Part shown: positions 16,123 through 25,426 of the stretch, piece by piece
Numbering within the stretch: the stretch's first letter is position 1
Layout: each line of letters starts with the position of its first letter
DNA from: an uncultured Oscillospiraceae bacterium
GTDB taxonomy: Bacteria; Bacillota; Clostridia; Oscillospirales; Oscillospiraceae
Assembly: GCA_934573735.1 (NCBI GenBank)
Contig: CAKTMC010000006.1
Coordinates: 39,614 to 103,613 of the forward strand
Direction: 5' to 3'
Length of the DNA stretch: 64,000 nucleotides
Program-made: the position numbers and the translations under genes
The notes under the pieces: model-generated
The model's input: the letters and a program-made list of their open reading frames with translations, nothing else
What the model was told of the DNA's origin: nothing
Databases searched by the model: none

Positions 16123-17628
16123 TCAGCAGTCCCAATGCGGGAGACCGGGGAAGTAATTCTCCGGGTCCACGGTCGAGCCGTTTACATACACCTCAAAGTG
16201 GCAATGTACGCCGGTCGCCCAGCCGGTCTCGCCTAAGTATCCGATGACGTCACCCTTATTTACGGTCTGTCCCTCGTAGACGTTCAGACCGCTCATATGG
16301 GCATAGAGCGTCTGCATATTGCCGCCATGATTTATCATGACATAGTTGCCGTAGGAATCGCTATAGCGCGCACGGACAACGGTGCCGCCGTCCGAGGCGT
16401 ATATCACGCCGCCTGCGTTGCCGTAGCCGTTTATGTCTATGCCGGAATGGAAGCGCTCCGTCCCGGTTATCGGATGGACGCGCCAGCCGTAGCGGCTCGT
16501 GACAAGGTTACTGCTCGGCACCGGCCACATGAGGCTGCCGGTTACGGGGCTTGCAGGCTCGGGCTGCGGGGTCGGAGTCGGGGTGGGCGTAGGCGCAGGC
16601 TCCGGGCTCGGCTGGGGCGCGGGGCTCTCGCCGCCGGTCTCACCGCTGCCGGTATTGCCGCCGCCGACGTTGCCGCCGACGTTGCCGCTGACATTTCCGC
16701 CGGTCTCGGCTCCGCCTGCCTCTGTGCCGCCGCTCTCGCTGCCGGTATTACCTGTATTACCGGTGTTTCCGGTATTTCCTGTATTGCCGGTATTGCCGGT
16801 ATTGCCTGCGTTTTCAAGCTTTTCCTGCTCGCGCTTTGCCGCCTCCTCGGCCGCCTCACGCGCAAGCTGCGCCGCAAGACTTGCCATGGACGCCGCCATT
16901 GCAGCCTCGGCATTGAGCGCTATCTCATACTCCTTGACCGCCTTCTCAATGTCCTTTTCAAGGTCGGTCAGAAGCTTTTCCGCCTCCTTGAGCTGAGCTT
17001 TCAGCTCCGTCTGCTCCCGCTTCAGCTCTGTCTTTTTCTCCTGAAACTCCGCACGGGTCTCCTCGTACTCGGTCTTTATCTTTTCGGTCGCCTCGCGGGC
17101 GCTGACGTACTGCTGCTCAAGCTCACGGTCGCTGCGCATGACCTCGCTCATATCGTCTATCGCGGCAAGAAGCTCACCGAAGCTGCCGGACTTGAGCAAA
17201 ATGGCAAGCAAGCCGTAGCTATAGCCGCCGCTCTCCTCCATGGCACAGACACGGGTACGGTAGCGCTCAAGCTGCGCCGCCTCCTTCTCCTTCGCCGCGT
17301 CAAGCTCCTGCGCCTTTTCCTTTATGAGCGCGTCATATATGCTTATCTGCTCCTGCACGAGCTTTAGCTGCTCGGCGGTGAACTCGTTGCGCTCATCCAG
17401 AGCCGCCTTCTGCTCAAGCACACTCGCCTGCTGCTCCTTCATCGCGTCGATTTTATCCTGGATAGTCGCGCGCTTATCGGCAAGCTCGTTTTTCTCCTTC
17501 TCGATGGCGTCTATATCCGCCTGATTGACTGCGTGCGCTCCGATGGGCAATACGCTTATGACAAGCGACAGCGCCATCAGCACGGCAAGCAGCACCGCTA
17601 TGAAGGAAACTACCTTTTTGTTGTTCAT
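16123..17628 (-). CDS. Coiled-coil M23 peptidoglycan endopeptidase (EnvC/PcsB-like) 2
   Basis: A 501-residue paralogue of the gene at 14574: signal peptide (ending IGAHA), coiled coil (about 35-265), then a low-complexity linker with six NTG repeats, NVGGNVGG and PTPTPTP stretches, then the M23 domain with HSGID and HCHFE zinc ligands. The linker is much longer than in gene 1, giving the enzyme a longer reach in the wall. It starts 71 bases after ftsX, with GGAGGAG before the ATG, so it is the most likely direct partner of FtsEX. The NTG repeat DNA is a candidate for length variation by slippage. Confidence 0.92.
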   Translation of the reverse strand: MNNKKVVSFIAVLLAVLMALSLVISVLPIGAHAVNQADIDAIEKEKNELADKRATIQDKIDAMKEQQASVLEQKAALDERNEFTAEQLKLVQEQISIYDALIKEKAQELDAAKEKEAAQLERYRTRVCAMEESGGYSYGLLAILLKSGSFGELLAAIDDMSEVMRSDRELEQQYVSAREATEKIKTEYEETRAEFQEKKTELKREQTELKAQLKEAEKLLTDLEKDIEKAVKEYEIALNAEAAMAASMASLAAQLAREAAEEAAKREQEKLENAGNTGNTGNTGNTGNTGNTGNTGSESGGTEAGGAETGGNVSGNVGGNVGGGNTGSGETGGESPAPQPSPEPAPTPTPTPTPQPEPASPVTGSLMWPVPSSNLVTSRYGWRVHPITGTERFHSGIDINGYGNAGGVIYASDGGTVVRARYSDSYGNYVMINHGGNMQTLYAHMSGLNVYEGQTVNKGDVIGYLGETGWATGVHCHFEVYVNGSTVDPENYFPGLPHWDC

Positions 17629-17698
17629 TGCTTCTCCTCCCGGTAAACCGGGTCAATCGGGGCTGATTTGATGCTTACTTATAATAATGTAAACGCTA

Positions 17699-18586
17699 TT
17701 ATACCTTCAGATAGTTCTTGATGGCGTTGACGCCGCCGAACACACCGACAAGGATACCGGTCGCCATATAGACGATGAACACGGTAAGCGAGACGGAGCT
17801 GAAGGGAATGACGCTGACAAGGCTGCCGGTAATGCCGGTGACTATCTTGCCGGTGATAAGATTATACAGTCCCCACTCGGCGAGGAAGGCAAGCCCGCCG
17901 CCGAGCATACCGAGGACAAGACCCTCGACGATAAACGGGAGACGGATAAAGCCGTTGCTCGCGCCGACCATCTTCATGATGGCTATTTCCTCACGGCGGC
18001 CGAAGGTCGCAAGCTTAATGGTGTTGGACATGATAAACACCGACACGAACACCAAAATAACAATGAGTATCAGCGACACGACGCTTACGATATTGCGGAT
18101 GGTGACAAAGGCCTTCGCATAGTCGAGATGCGCTCTGACCTTGACGACGCCGTCAATATTCTTGAGCTCGTTCTGAGTCTGAGCCATGAGCGAGATATCG
18201 TTGAGGTGGATAACGAAGCGGTGCTTAAAGACCGTCTCGTCGATGCCGACCATCATGTTCTCGTCATAGTTGCTCATGAAGTTATCCATTGCGGTCTCGC
18301 GGTCAACAAACTCCGCGTCCGCGACGTTGGGCAGAGCCTCGATAGCGGAGCCGATCGCCTCGGCCTGCGCCTCGTCCGTGATATCCGCGTCGATAAAGGC
18401 GACTACCTCGTTTTCGTCCTCAAGCTCTTTTATAAGCGCGTCAATATTGACGGACAGCAGCGACACGCTGCCCATGATGATAAGGCATGCCATGATAATG
18501 GTAACCGAGGCGAAGGACATAAATCCGTGCGTACCGATGCTGCGGAAGCCCTCGCGGATAAGATAGCCGCATCTATTCAATCTCAT
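17699..18586 (-). CDS. ftsX: Cell division ABC transporter, permease FtsX
   Basis: The integral membrane half of the FtsEX complex that transmits ATP hydrolysis in the cytoplasm to wall hydrolases outside. The protein is 295 residues from ATG 18586: one N-terminal helix (about 20-45), an extracellular domain (about 50-160), then three C-terminal helices. I chose this ATG (MRLNRCGYLIREG) over one nine codons upstream because it matches the family start. It overlaps the end of ftsE by 14 bases, a coupling seen in many genomes. Confidence 0.95.
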   Translation of the reverse strand: MRLNRCGYLIREGFRSIGTHGFMSFASVTIIMACLIIMGSVSLLSVNIDALIKELEDENEVVAFIDADITDEAQAEAIGSAIEALPNVADAEFVDRETAMDNFMSNYDENMMVGIDETVFKHRFVIHLNDISLMAQTQNELKNIDGVVKVRAHLDYAKAFVTIRNIVSVVSLILIVILVFVSVFIMSNTIKLATFGRREEIAIMKMVGASNGFIRLPFIVEGLVLGMLGGGLAFLAEWGLYNLITGKIVTGITGSLVSVIPFSSVSLTVFIVYMATGILVGVFGGVNAIKNYLKV

Positions 18587-19265
18587 AGCTGTAATACCCG
18601 TCCATTCCGTCACTGATCACATGACCGCCGTCAATGGTGATGACGCGCTTGGAAAATGCGTTGACCAGTTCCTTTTCATGGGTGACGATAAGAATAGTCG
18701 TACCCATCTCGTTGATTTTCTCCAGCAGCAGCATAAGCTCCAGCGAACGCACCGGGTCAAGGTTGCCGGTGGGCTCGTCCGCGATTATCATGCGGGGGCT
18801 GTTGACCAGAGCGCGCGCAATGGCGACACGCTGCTGCTCGCCGCCGGAAAGCTCCTGCGGCAGACGCTTTTCGCGCCCCTCAAGCCCGACAAGCTCAAGC
18901 ACATAGGGCACGCGCTTTTTTATCTCCTTGGCCGACGCGCCGACGACGCGCATGGCAAAGGCGACGTTATCATATACGTTCATATTATCTATCAGGCGGA
19001 AGTCCTGAAAGATAATGCCGAGAGTCCTGCGCATCTTGGGCAGCTTGCGGCGCTTGAGCTTGCCGAGGTCAAAGTCGTTGACTATGACGGTGCCCTCGCT
19101 GGGCGGTATCTCGCCGGTGAGCAGCTTTATAATGGTGGTCTTGCCGGAGCCGGAGGGACCGACAAGGAACACAAACTCACCCTCATTGATGGTAAGATCC
19201 ACGCCGTCGAGCGCAAGAGTGCCGCTGCTGTCGTAGACCTTTCTCACATCGATCATCTGAACCAT
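18573..19265 (-). CDS. ftsE: Cell division ABC transporter, ATPase FtsE
   Basis: A 230-residue ABC ATPase with Walker A GPSGSGKTT, signature LSGGEQQRVAIARAL, Walker B MIIADEPTGNLD and the family hallmark IIFQDFRLI. It drives conformational change in FtsX. First gene of the cluster ftsE-ftsX-M23-M23-S41. TTGGAG precedes the ATG. The usual MacB-type fold excludes other ABC families because of the adjacent FtsX. Confidence 0.97.
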   Translation of the reverse strand: MVQMIDVRKVYDSSGTLALDGVDLTINEGEFVFLVGPSGSGKTTIIKLLTGEIPPSEGTVIVNDFDLGKLKRRKLPKMRRTLGIIFQDFRLIDNMNVYDNVAFAMRVVGASAKEIKKRVPYVLELVGLEGREKRLPQELSGGEQQRVAIARALVNSPRMIIADEPTGNLDPVRSLELMLLLEKINEMGTTILIVTHEKELVNAFSKRVITIDGGHVISDGMDGYYSYEIE

Positions 19266-19451
19266 AAATTCTTACTCCAATCTGCCGCTCTATCCGCGCG
19301 CTGACACACCGCGGCCCCGTGCGGCAGACAGGGTCGGGTCAATGCGCCTCGGATGCCGCCGATGGCCGGCGGCCGCCTTTACTTATATAAATAAAAATCT
19401 ATGTTAAACCTCTTTCGAGGTAGTTGCCGTATTTATAATTATATAAAATAA

Positions 19452-20546
19452 TCAATATCTGTTGCCGCCGATGGAGTCAAGGTACATCTTGACCATCATG
19501 GCGACCTTGAAGACGATGGCGTGATCGAACTCTCTCAAATCAAGCCCGGTTATCTTCTTTATCTTCTCCAGACGGTAGACCAGCGTATTTCTATGCACAT
19601 AGAGCTTACGCGAGGTCTCGGAGACGTTGAGGTTATTCTCAAAGAACTTGTTTATCGTCTCAAGCGTATCCTCATCAAGCGTCTCGATGGGATTTTTCTT
19701 GAATACCTCGTTGAGGAACATCTCGCAGAGCGTCGTCGGGAGCTGATAGATAATGCGGCCGAGTCCGAGCGTCTCATAGTTGATAATGGTCTTGTCGCTT
19801 TCAAAGACGCGGCCGACCTCGATGGCGACCTGCGCCTCCTTATATCTGTCGGCAAGCTCACGCAGATGGTGCGAATATGTGCTCACGCCGATGACACAGT
19901 GGATGCCCAGCTCGTCCAAAAGAGTCTTTTCGATGAGGGCGGCAGTGCTTGCCACGACCTCGGGACAATCTGCGGAGGGAAGAGTCTTGACGACGACGAT
20001 ATCCGTCTCGTTGATGCTCAGGACAAAGTCCTGCTGCTTGTCGGGGAAAAGCTTCTGGATAGTCTCGATAGCGGCGACGTCGGAGCTATCCGTCTGGCGG
20101 ACAAGCATGACGCTGCGCGTATCGTCGGTGACGAAGTGCAGCTCCTTGGCGCGGACATACACGTCGCCGGGGAGAATATTATCCGAAATGATGTTCTTTA
20201 CGAAAGCAGCCTTGTTGTGCTTCTCCTCGTAATTGTTCTTCGCCTCGTTGAAGGCGACTGCCGCAACGGCGCAAAGCGTCCTTGCAACGGAGTCATCCCC
20301 ATCGACAAAGCACGCAAAGTCAAAGCGCGTACCGCTCGAGGACAGCGCCGAGAAGGTCCTCCCGCCGATGACGAGACTGTGCTCCACCGCCTCAAGCTCA
20401 TAGGTATGGAATTCCTCCAGCCGTGAGCCTATCATGGACAGCTCGCTGCATGCAATAACAAAGCCCTGTTCATCGACCACGCCAATGGTCCTGTCAATGG
20501 CGTCCTTCATCTGAATAATCACGTTCTGGAAAATTCTGCTTGACAT
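19452..20546 (-). CDS. CdaR/PucR-type transcriptional regulator
   Basis: A 364-residue regulator. The N-terminus (about 1-140) fits the sugar-diacid sensor domain, the middle a GGDEF-like domain without catalytic motif, and the end a PucR-type helix-turn-helix (LYVHRNTLVYRLEKIKKITG). In E. coli CdaR controls glucarate/galactarate use; here no sugar-diacid genes are adjacent, so the ligand is unknown. GGAGG lies nine bases before the ATG and a good promoter lies upstream. Monocistronic. Confidence 0.85.
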   Translation of the reverse strand: MSSRIFQNVIIQMKDAIDRTIGVVDEQGFVIACSELSMIGSRLEEFHTYELEAVEHSLVIGGRTFSALSSSGTRFDFACFVDGDDSVARTLCAVAAVAFNEAKNNYEEKHNKAAFVKNIISDNILPGDVYVRAKELHFVTDDTRSVMLVRQTDSSDVAAIETIQKLFPDKQQDFVLSINETDIVVVKTLPSADCPEVVASTAALIEKTLLDELGIHCVIGVSTYSHHLRELADRYKEAQVAIEVGRVFESDKTIINYETLGLGRIIYQLPTTLCEMFLNEVFKKNPIETLDEDTLETINKFFENNLNVSETSRKLYVHRNTLVYRLEKIKKITGLDLREFDHAIVFKVAMMVKMYLDSIGGNRY

Positions 20547-20606
20547 AATTCCTGCCTCCTGTGCGTTATGGCCAATTTGCCATACTCCCGCATTATCTGT
20601 TTATAT

Positions 20607-20635
20607 ATAATAACCCAGATTTATGTGATTTTCAA
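20607..20635 (-). promoter_or_regulatory. Promoter of the CdaR-type regulator
   Basis: On the minus strand TTGAAA (20635-20630) and TATTAT (20612-20607) are 17 bases apart, about 60 bases before the start codon. Confidence 0.6.
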
Positions 20636-20722
20636 TAGAAAACGTCAATATTTTTTGTTAATTTTTTTATTTTTGTCTCCCTTACGCTCAAAAAGCCTTG
20701 AAAATAAGGGAGCTTTTTACTG

Positions 20723-21433
20723 CTACTTGCCCAAGAACACACTGCACAAATCGTTTTCATCCAGCTCACGCCAGTCTCCGGGCTCGGAATTCTCGTCCAA
20801 GTGCAGTCCTCCGACCGAGAGCCGGCGCAGCTCTATGACGGGTTTTCCGCGCGAGGCGAGCATTCTCTTGACCTGATGGTACTTCCCCTCCATGACCGTG
20901 ACATAGCACTCTCCCGCGCCGGCAGGCGCCAGCTTTGCCGGAAGGCACTGCGTCCCGTCCGCGAGGACTATTCCCCGGGCAAAGGCCTCGACATCCTGCG
21001 CGTCGGGGCTTCCCTCTACCTTAGCATAATACATTTTTTCTACGCCGGATTTTGGCGAAATGACTCGATGGGCAAAATCTCCGTCATTTGTGAGCATCAG
21101 AAGTCCGCTCGTGTCCTTATCGAGACGGCCTACCGGGAAAAGTCCGATGCGGCGAAGCTCTATCGGCAAAAGGTCGATAACGGTCCGCTGCTTTCTGTCC
21201 TCGGTGACGCTCAAAACGCCGGGCGGCTTATCGAGCATAAAATAGCGATACTTATTATATATAAGCTCCTCGCCGTCAAGCGTAACGCTGTCGCGCTCGG
21301 GGTCAAGCTTCTGCTCCGGGGCGGCGGCGCTGCCGTTTACGAGCACACGCCCGCTTTTTATTATCTGCCGCAGCTCCTTGCGCGAGGCAAGCCCCTGCTC
21401 GGACAGGAATTTGTCGAGTCTCATCTGTGACAT
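20723..21433 (-). CDS. RsuA/RluB-family rRNA pseudouridine synthase
   Basis: Isomerises a uridine in rRNA to pseudouridine. The 236-residue protein has an N-terminal S4 RNA-binding domain (MRLDKFLSEQGLASR) and the catalytic aspartate in GRLDKDTSGLLMLTNDG. The family signature places it with RsuA (16S U516) or RluB (23S U2605); sequence alone does not settle which. The ATG at 21433 is chosen because GGAGGA precedes it; a longer frame has no site. Divergent from the gene at 21525. Confidence 0.9.
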   Translation of the reverse strand: MSQMRLDKFLSEQGLASRKELRQIIKSGRVLVNGSAAAPEQKLDPERDSVTLDGEELIYNKYRYFMLDKPPGVLSVTEDRKQRTVIDLLPIELRRIGLFPVGRLDKDTSGLLMLTNDGDFAHRVISPKSGVEKMYYAKVEGSPDAQDVEAFARGIVLADGTQCLPAKLAPAGAGECYVTVMEGKYHQVKRMLASRGKPVIELRRLSVGGLHLDENSEPGDWRELDENDLCSVFLGK

Positions 21434-21524
21434 GGCTTCCTCCGGGATGCTCAAGGCTGAATTTCTCGGGTATTATAACATAGCTCTGCGGATTTTTGAA
21501 TAGCATATAAGCGAGGTGAGGCAT

Positions 21525-21974
21525 ATGTTCACAAAAAATTCAGTCTTTACGCGCAAAAAAGCGCTGCTTTACGTCCTCGGCGCGGCGGTCTTGCTGTTGA
21601 TTCTCATATTTTTAAAGTGGCGTGCAGACTCGGCACCGAGGCTTATGACGACGCAGGCGCGGGAAAAGTTCCTCAATTCTCTGGGCTGGGAGGTGGATAT
21701 TTCGAGCGAGGAGTATCGGAGCGTAACTATACCGGAGTCGCTTGAGGGCGTGATGGCGGAGTATGCCAAGATGCAGCGCGAGCAGGGCCTTGAGCTTGAG
21801 GCGCATTGCGGGGAGCGCTGCGAGCAGTATAGCTACGTTCTCACGAATTACCCGGACTGCGGCGGCGAGGTGATAATAACGCTCTACATAAGCCGCGGCA
21901 GGCTCATCGCCGGGGACGTGCATACCGCCGCGCTCGACGGCTTCATGCACGGGATATACCGAGGCGGGCGGTAA
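21525..21974 (+). CDS. DUF4830-like membrane-anchored protein
   Basis: A 149-residue protein: basic N-terminus, one membrane helix (about 12-32), then an extracytoplasmic domain. The pattern REKFLNSLGWEVD ... VTIPESLEGVMAEYAKMQ ... GLELEAHCG ... GDVHTAALDGFMHGI fits the DUF4830 family of Firmicutes, of unknown role. The ATG at 21525 follows GAGGTGAGG at proper distance; an in-frame GTG at 21516 is less likely. Standalone. Confidence 0.75.
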   Translation: MFTKNSVFTRKKALLYVLGAAVLLLILIFLKWRADSAPRLMTTQAREKFLNSLGWEVDISSEEYRSVTIPESLEGVMAEYAKMQREQGLELEAHCGERCEQYSYVLTNYPDCGGEVIITLYISRGRLIAGDVHTAALDGFMHGIYRGGR

Positions 21975-22014
21975 TGCGGGCTATATTAGTATAATACTTG
22001 GGGAGGGTGTTTTA

Positions 22015-22700
22015 TTGCATGGAGTGACTGAAGTGTGTGCGCCCCTCTTAGGGGAAGTCCCCAGTGCGCACACTGGGGAAAGGGGTCGCCGGAGTCGGAT
22101 TAGAGCAGGTGGGAAAAGACTGAACGCAGTGCAGACATTTCTTTTCCCTCTTGGCAGTCTCTCTGCCATGGCACCCTCTCAGTCTCGCTATCGCTCGACA
22201 GCTCCCCCGAAGGGGGAGCCAAGGGTGAAGTATAAATCGACGCAACCCGCCAAAACAAGCACCGTCATTCAGAGGAGGGCGAAGCCCGACGTGGGAATCC
22301 GTTTCTCCTTGGGACTGTCTATAGTTTTAGTGCGGCGCATGGGGATGCGGATTCCCACGACCAGTGTTCGCACTGGTCTCGGAATGACAGGTTAGTTTTG
22401 TCTTTAGCGCCGATTTAGACACTACCGCGAAGCGCTGCCCCTCTTAGGGGAAGTCCCCAGTGCGCACACTGGGGAAAGGGGTCGCCGGGGTAGGACACGG
22501 TGCAGACCGGAAAAGACAGGGCGCAGTGCAGACAATTCTTTTCCCCATTGGCAGTCGCTCAGCCATGGCGACCCCTCAGTCTCGCTTGCGCTCGACAGCT
22601 CCCCTAAAAGGGGCGCCAAGGGCGGAGACTGATAACCCCTCAGTCACCTACGGTGACAGCTCCCCTTTCAGGGGAGCCAAGGGCGTAGGCAAAAGCCGCC
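22015..22700. repeat. Mosaic GC-rich repeat block
   Basis: No credible gene. Two copies of the CCCCAGTGCGCACACTGGGG module (near 22060 and 22455), each followed by a GGAAAAGAC...GCAGTGCAGACA stretch and CTCAGTCTCGCT, and one copy of the large inverted repeat with GACGTGGGAATCCG and CGGATTCCCACGACC (22270-22390). Confidence 0.8.
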
Positions 22701-22729
22701 TCGCCGGTTTCGGCATTGTACAGCAGCGC

Positions 22730-22756
22730 AAAAAAGCCGCCCAAAAGGCGGCTTTT
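22730..22756 (-). terminator. Terminator of nagA
   Basis: On the minus strand AAAAGCCGCC-TTTTG-GGCGGCTTTTTT, placed about 25 bases after the nagA stop. Confidence 0.9.
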
Positions 22757-22780
22757 CAAGTAAACAAAAACAATCTCATA

Positions 22781-23893
22781 TTATCTCAGGCTGCCGTAGA
22801 CGAGCTCACCGTCGATAAAGGTCGCCTTAATGTTCAGCTTATCGTCCAAGAGCAGCATATCCGCGCACTTTCCGACCTCAAGCGAGCCTATCTCGTCAAA
22901 GCTGTTCAAAGCCCTTGCGGGTGCCTCGGTCATCGCGTATATCGCGTCCTCAAGCGGTATGCCGTAGGACACAAGATTTTTAAGCTCCTCATGGAGATTG
23001 CTCGATGAGCCGGCAATCGTCCCGTCAAGCAGCGTCGCACGGCCGTTTCTCACGACGATGGGCTGACCGGCAAGGTCATAGTTGCCGTCGCAAAGCCCCG
23101 CACAGCGCAGAGAATCGCTTATCACAACAAGCCTTTTGCCGAACATCCTATACACCGCGTTTATGACCGCCGGGTGGATATGCAGCCCGTCGCAAATCAG
23201 CTCGACCTGCGCGCCCGCCGTAAGCGCCGCGCCGATAAGCCCCGGCTCACGGTGGTGCAGCGGCTGCATGGCGTTAAACAAATGCGTCGCCTGCGTTGCG
23301 CCCGCCTCAAAGCCCGCCATCGCGGTGGCGTAATCTGCGGTGGTATGACCGAGGGAGACGGCGCAGACCTTGGACGCCTCGCGGATAAAGTCCAATGCGC
23401 CATCAAGCTCGGGAGCCATGGTGATGATTTTAAGCCTTCCCCCGCTCAGCTCGCTCATGCGGTAGAACATATCAATATCCGGCGTACGGATATTCTCCGC
23501 CTTCTGCGCGCCGCGCTTACTGTACGAAACGAAGGGCCCCTCAAGGTGGACGCCCGCGCACTTTGCCTGCGCGCCGCAGCGCTCATAGCCGCTGATATTG
23601 CGCATGGAACGGGCAAGCTCCTCCTCGGCTATGGTCATGGTCGTAAAGCAGAAGGAGGTCACGCCGTTTGCCGCATAGAAGCCGGCAAGCGCGGGTATCT
23701 CGTCGGCGCGGCAGTCGCTTGCGTCGTAGCCTATTGCGCCGTGCGTGTGAATGTCGATAAATCCGGGCACGAGGTATGCGCCCTGCACGTCCTCGCCGCC
23801 CTCGGGGTCAAGGCTCTGTATCTTGTCGGAAAATTCAATGGAACCGTGTTCAAAGCGCCCGTTTCTGTAAACTCTCGCATTGCTTATCTTCAT
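22781..23893 (-). CDS. nagA: N-acetylglucosamine-6-phosphate deacetylase
   Basis: Removes the acetyl group from GlcNAc-6-phosphate in amino-sugar catabolism and wall recycling. The 370-residue amidohydrolase shows IDIHTHG, the metal-binding Glu in GVHLEGPF, histidines in SLGHTTADY and ATHLFNAM, and the catalytic Asp in VVISDSLRCAG. GGAGGG precedes the ATG. The usual partner nagB is not adjacent. An N-acetylhexosamine uptake locus lies 13 kb away and could supply substrate. Confidence 0.96.
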   Translation of the reverse strand: MKISNARVYRNGRFEHGSIEFSDKIQSLDPEGGEDVQGAYLVPGFIDIHTHGAIGYDASDCRADEIPALAGFYAANGVTSFCFTTMTIAEEELARSMRNISGYERCGAQAKCAGVHLEGPFVSYSKRGAQKAENIRTPDIDMFYRMSELSGGRLKIITMAPELDGALDFIREASKVCAVSLGHTTADYATAMAGFEAGATQATHLFNAMQPLHHREPGLIGAALTAGAQVELICDGLHIHPAVINAVYRMFGKRLVVISDSLRCAGLCDGNYDLAGQPIVVRNGRATLLDGTIAGSSSNLHEELKNLVSYGIPLEDAIYAMTEAPARALNSFDEIGSLEVGKCADMLLLDDKLNIKATFIDGELVYGSLR

Positions 23894-23960
23894 GAATATC
23901 CCTCCTCGGCTTTCGCCATATATTTCAGGCTGTCTTTATTCTTATATATAAAATATATAA

Positions 23961-24698
23961 TTACAGATAAAAGCTCGGGGACTTGTGACCGGAGCACATC
24001 GCCGCAAGCGCTGCGGAAACCGCAAGCTGCGCGGCCTTGGGCACACTGCGGGCACCGAAGGGACAGACGGTGATGCATCTCATGCAGCTTATGCACTTGC
24101 TCTTATCGGGCTTGCGCGGGTCGCCCTGGTCTATCGCGCCGGCGGGACACTCGGCAGAGCAGGTGCCGCAGCCGGAGCAGTGAATACCGGAGTGCGGATA
24201 TATGGGAAGTCCCTTGTACTCCTTATAATCGTGGCTGCCGGGCATCGGCACGTCACGCAGCTCCTCGCGGCTCATCAGCGCATGGAGGAAGACCTTGAGC
24301 TGGGCGATGTCCTTCTCGTCGGGTCTGCCTGCACCGAAGCGGCGGTCGAGCGAATGAGGCGCAACCATCTCGGCGCCGCCGACAACGCGGAAGCCGTTTT
24401 TCTTTGCCAGATCCGCCATCTCCTGCAGCGCATCGTCCACGGCACGATTACCGAAGACGGCGACGGGAACCAGCGGAGTGCCCTTGCCGTGAATATCCTT
24501 CATGCGGCGGTACATGGGCGCGGGAATACGCCCGCCGTAAACCGGGAAGCAGACAAAGACTATCATGTCCTCGTCAAAGCTCATGTCGAAATCGAACACG
24601 GTGATATCCGAGGTATCCGCATTGAGCTCGGAGGCGATGAGCTTTGCAATGTGTTCGGTCCCGCCGGTCGCGCTGAAGTAGAGTACGATAGGTTTCAT
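23961..24698 (-). CDS. EFR1-type flavodoxin-ferredoxin protein
   Basis: A 245-residue protein joining an N-terminal flavodoxin-like domain (FMN loop SATGGTEHIA at about 9-18) with two [4Fe-4S] clusters (CSGCGTCSAECP and CISCMRCITVCP). It should carry electrons in the cytoplasm between a flavin and low-potential iron-sulfur centres. EFR1-family proteins are common in anaerobic Clostridia, with unidentified partners. AAGGGG lies seven bases upstream of the ATG. Confidence 0.88.
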   Translation of the reverse strand: MKPIVLYFSATGGTEHIAKLIASELNADTSDITVFDFDMSFDEDMIVFVCFPVYGGRIPAPMYRRMKDIHGKGTPLVPVAVFGNRAVDDALQEMADLAKKNGFRVVGGAEMVAPHSLDRRFGAGRPDEKDIAQLKVFLHALMSREELRDVPMPGSHDYKEYKGLPIYPHSGIHCSGCGTCSAECPAGAIDQGDPRKPDKSKCISCMRCITVCPFGARSVPKAAQLAVSAALAAMCSGHKSPSFYL

Positions 24699-24764
24699 TT
24701 TATTACCCCTTATTGATAAGTATTTTACATAAGAATAACACCGGCGGCGCGCATCGTCAATGCT

Positions 24765-25346
24765 TTAATTATCAATTCCGTCAAGGGCTATACTCGTCCA
24801 TGTCTCAAGCCTGTCCCGGCTCTCGCGGAGCGCCTGCGCCGTCGTCCAGCCGCCCTCAAGCTTTTCCGTCTCGCACACGCGCACCTCGCCCTCGACGCTC
24901 AGGGTATAGCAGAGCCCCAGATGCACGCTGCCGACGCCGTTTGAGTCGTCATTGATGAAGCCGACGGGACGCAGCTCGCCGCGCCGCTCTATCTCGACCT
25001 CCTCCTCAAGCTCGCGCTCAAGCCCGCGCATGAGCACGCTCTCGCGGTCAAGCTCGTCCACGGGGTTTATGTGCCCGCCGACGCCGATGGAGATAAGCCC
25101 GTGAAGCCGCGCCTCGCCGCCCTTCCTGAGCCTGCGCGTCATAAATATCTCATCGCCGCGGCAGAGCACGACATAGGGGATGATCTGCTTATAGCCGGGG
25201 TCCGCCTCCGCGTCCGGGCGGGGAATAAACTCATGCTCCCGGCTGATGATATCCAGCAGCTCGGCGCTGTGCCCGGTGATGAGTCCGCTGCGCCCGGAGA
25301 TGAATTGCGACAGTTTTTCGGTTTTAACTACCAATACGTATTCCAT
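24765..25346 (-). CDS. Nudix-type hydrolase
   Basis: A 193-residue protein with the Nudix core: GGHINPVDE then RGLERELEEEVEI, fitting GX5EX7REUXEE. The N-terminal 60 residues are an extra segment often annotated as phosphoesterase-like. The substrate cannot be told from sequence. Divergent from the alpha/beta hydrolase at 25427. Confidence 0.85.
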   Translation of the reverse strand: MEYVLVVKTEKLSQFISGRSGLITGHSAELLDIISREHEFIPRPDAEADPGYKQIIPYVVLCRGDEIFMTRRLRKGGEARLHGLISIGVGGHINPVDELDRESVLMRGLERELEEEVEIERRGELRPVGFINDDSNGVGSVHLGLCYTLSVEGEVRVCETEKLEGGWTTAQALRESRDRLETWTSIALDGIDN

Positions 25347-25362
25347 ATATATCTCTTTTCTG

Positions 25363-25391
25363 TTGACTTATTTTTGCCGTGACCTTATAAT
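25363..25391 (+). promoter_or_regulatory. Promoter of alpha/beta hydrolase gene
   Basis: TTGACT (25363-25368) and TATAAT (25386-25391) separated by 17 bases, ahead of the gene at 25427. Confidence 0.8.
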
Positions 25392-25426
25392 TTATTATAT
25401 GATAACATAAACGGAGGGATTTTTCC

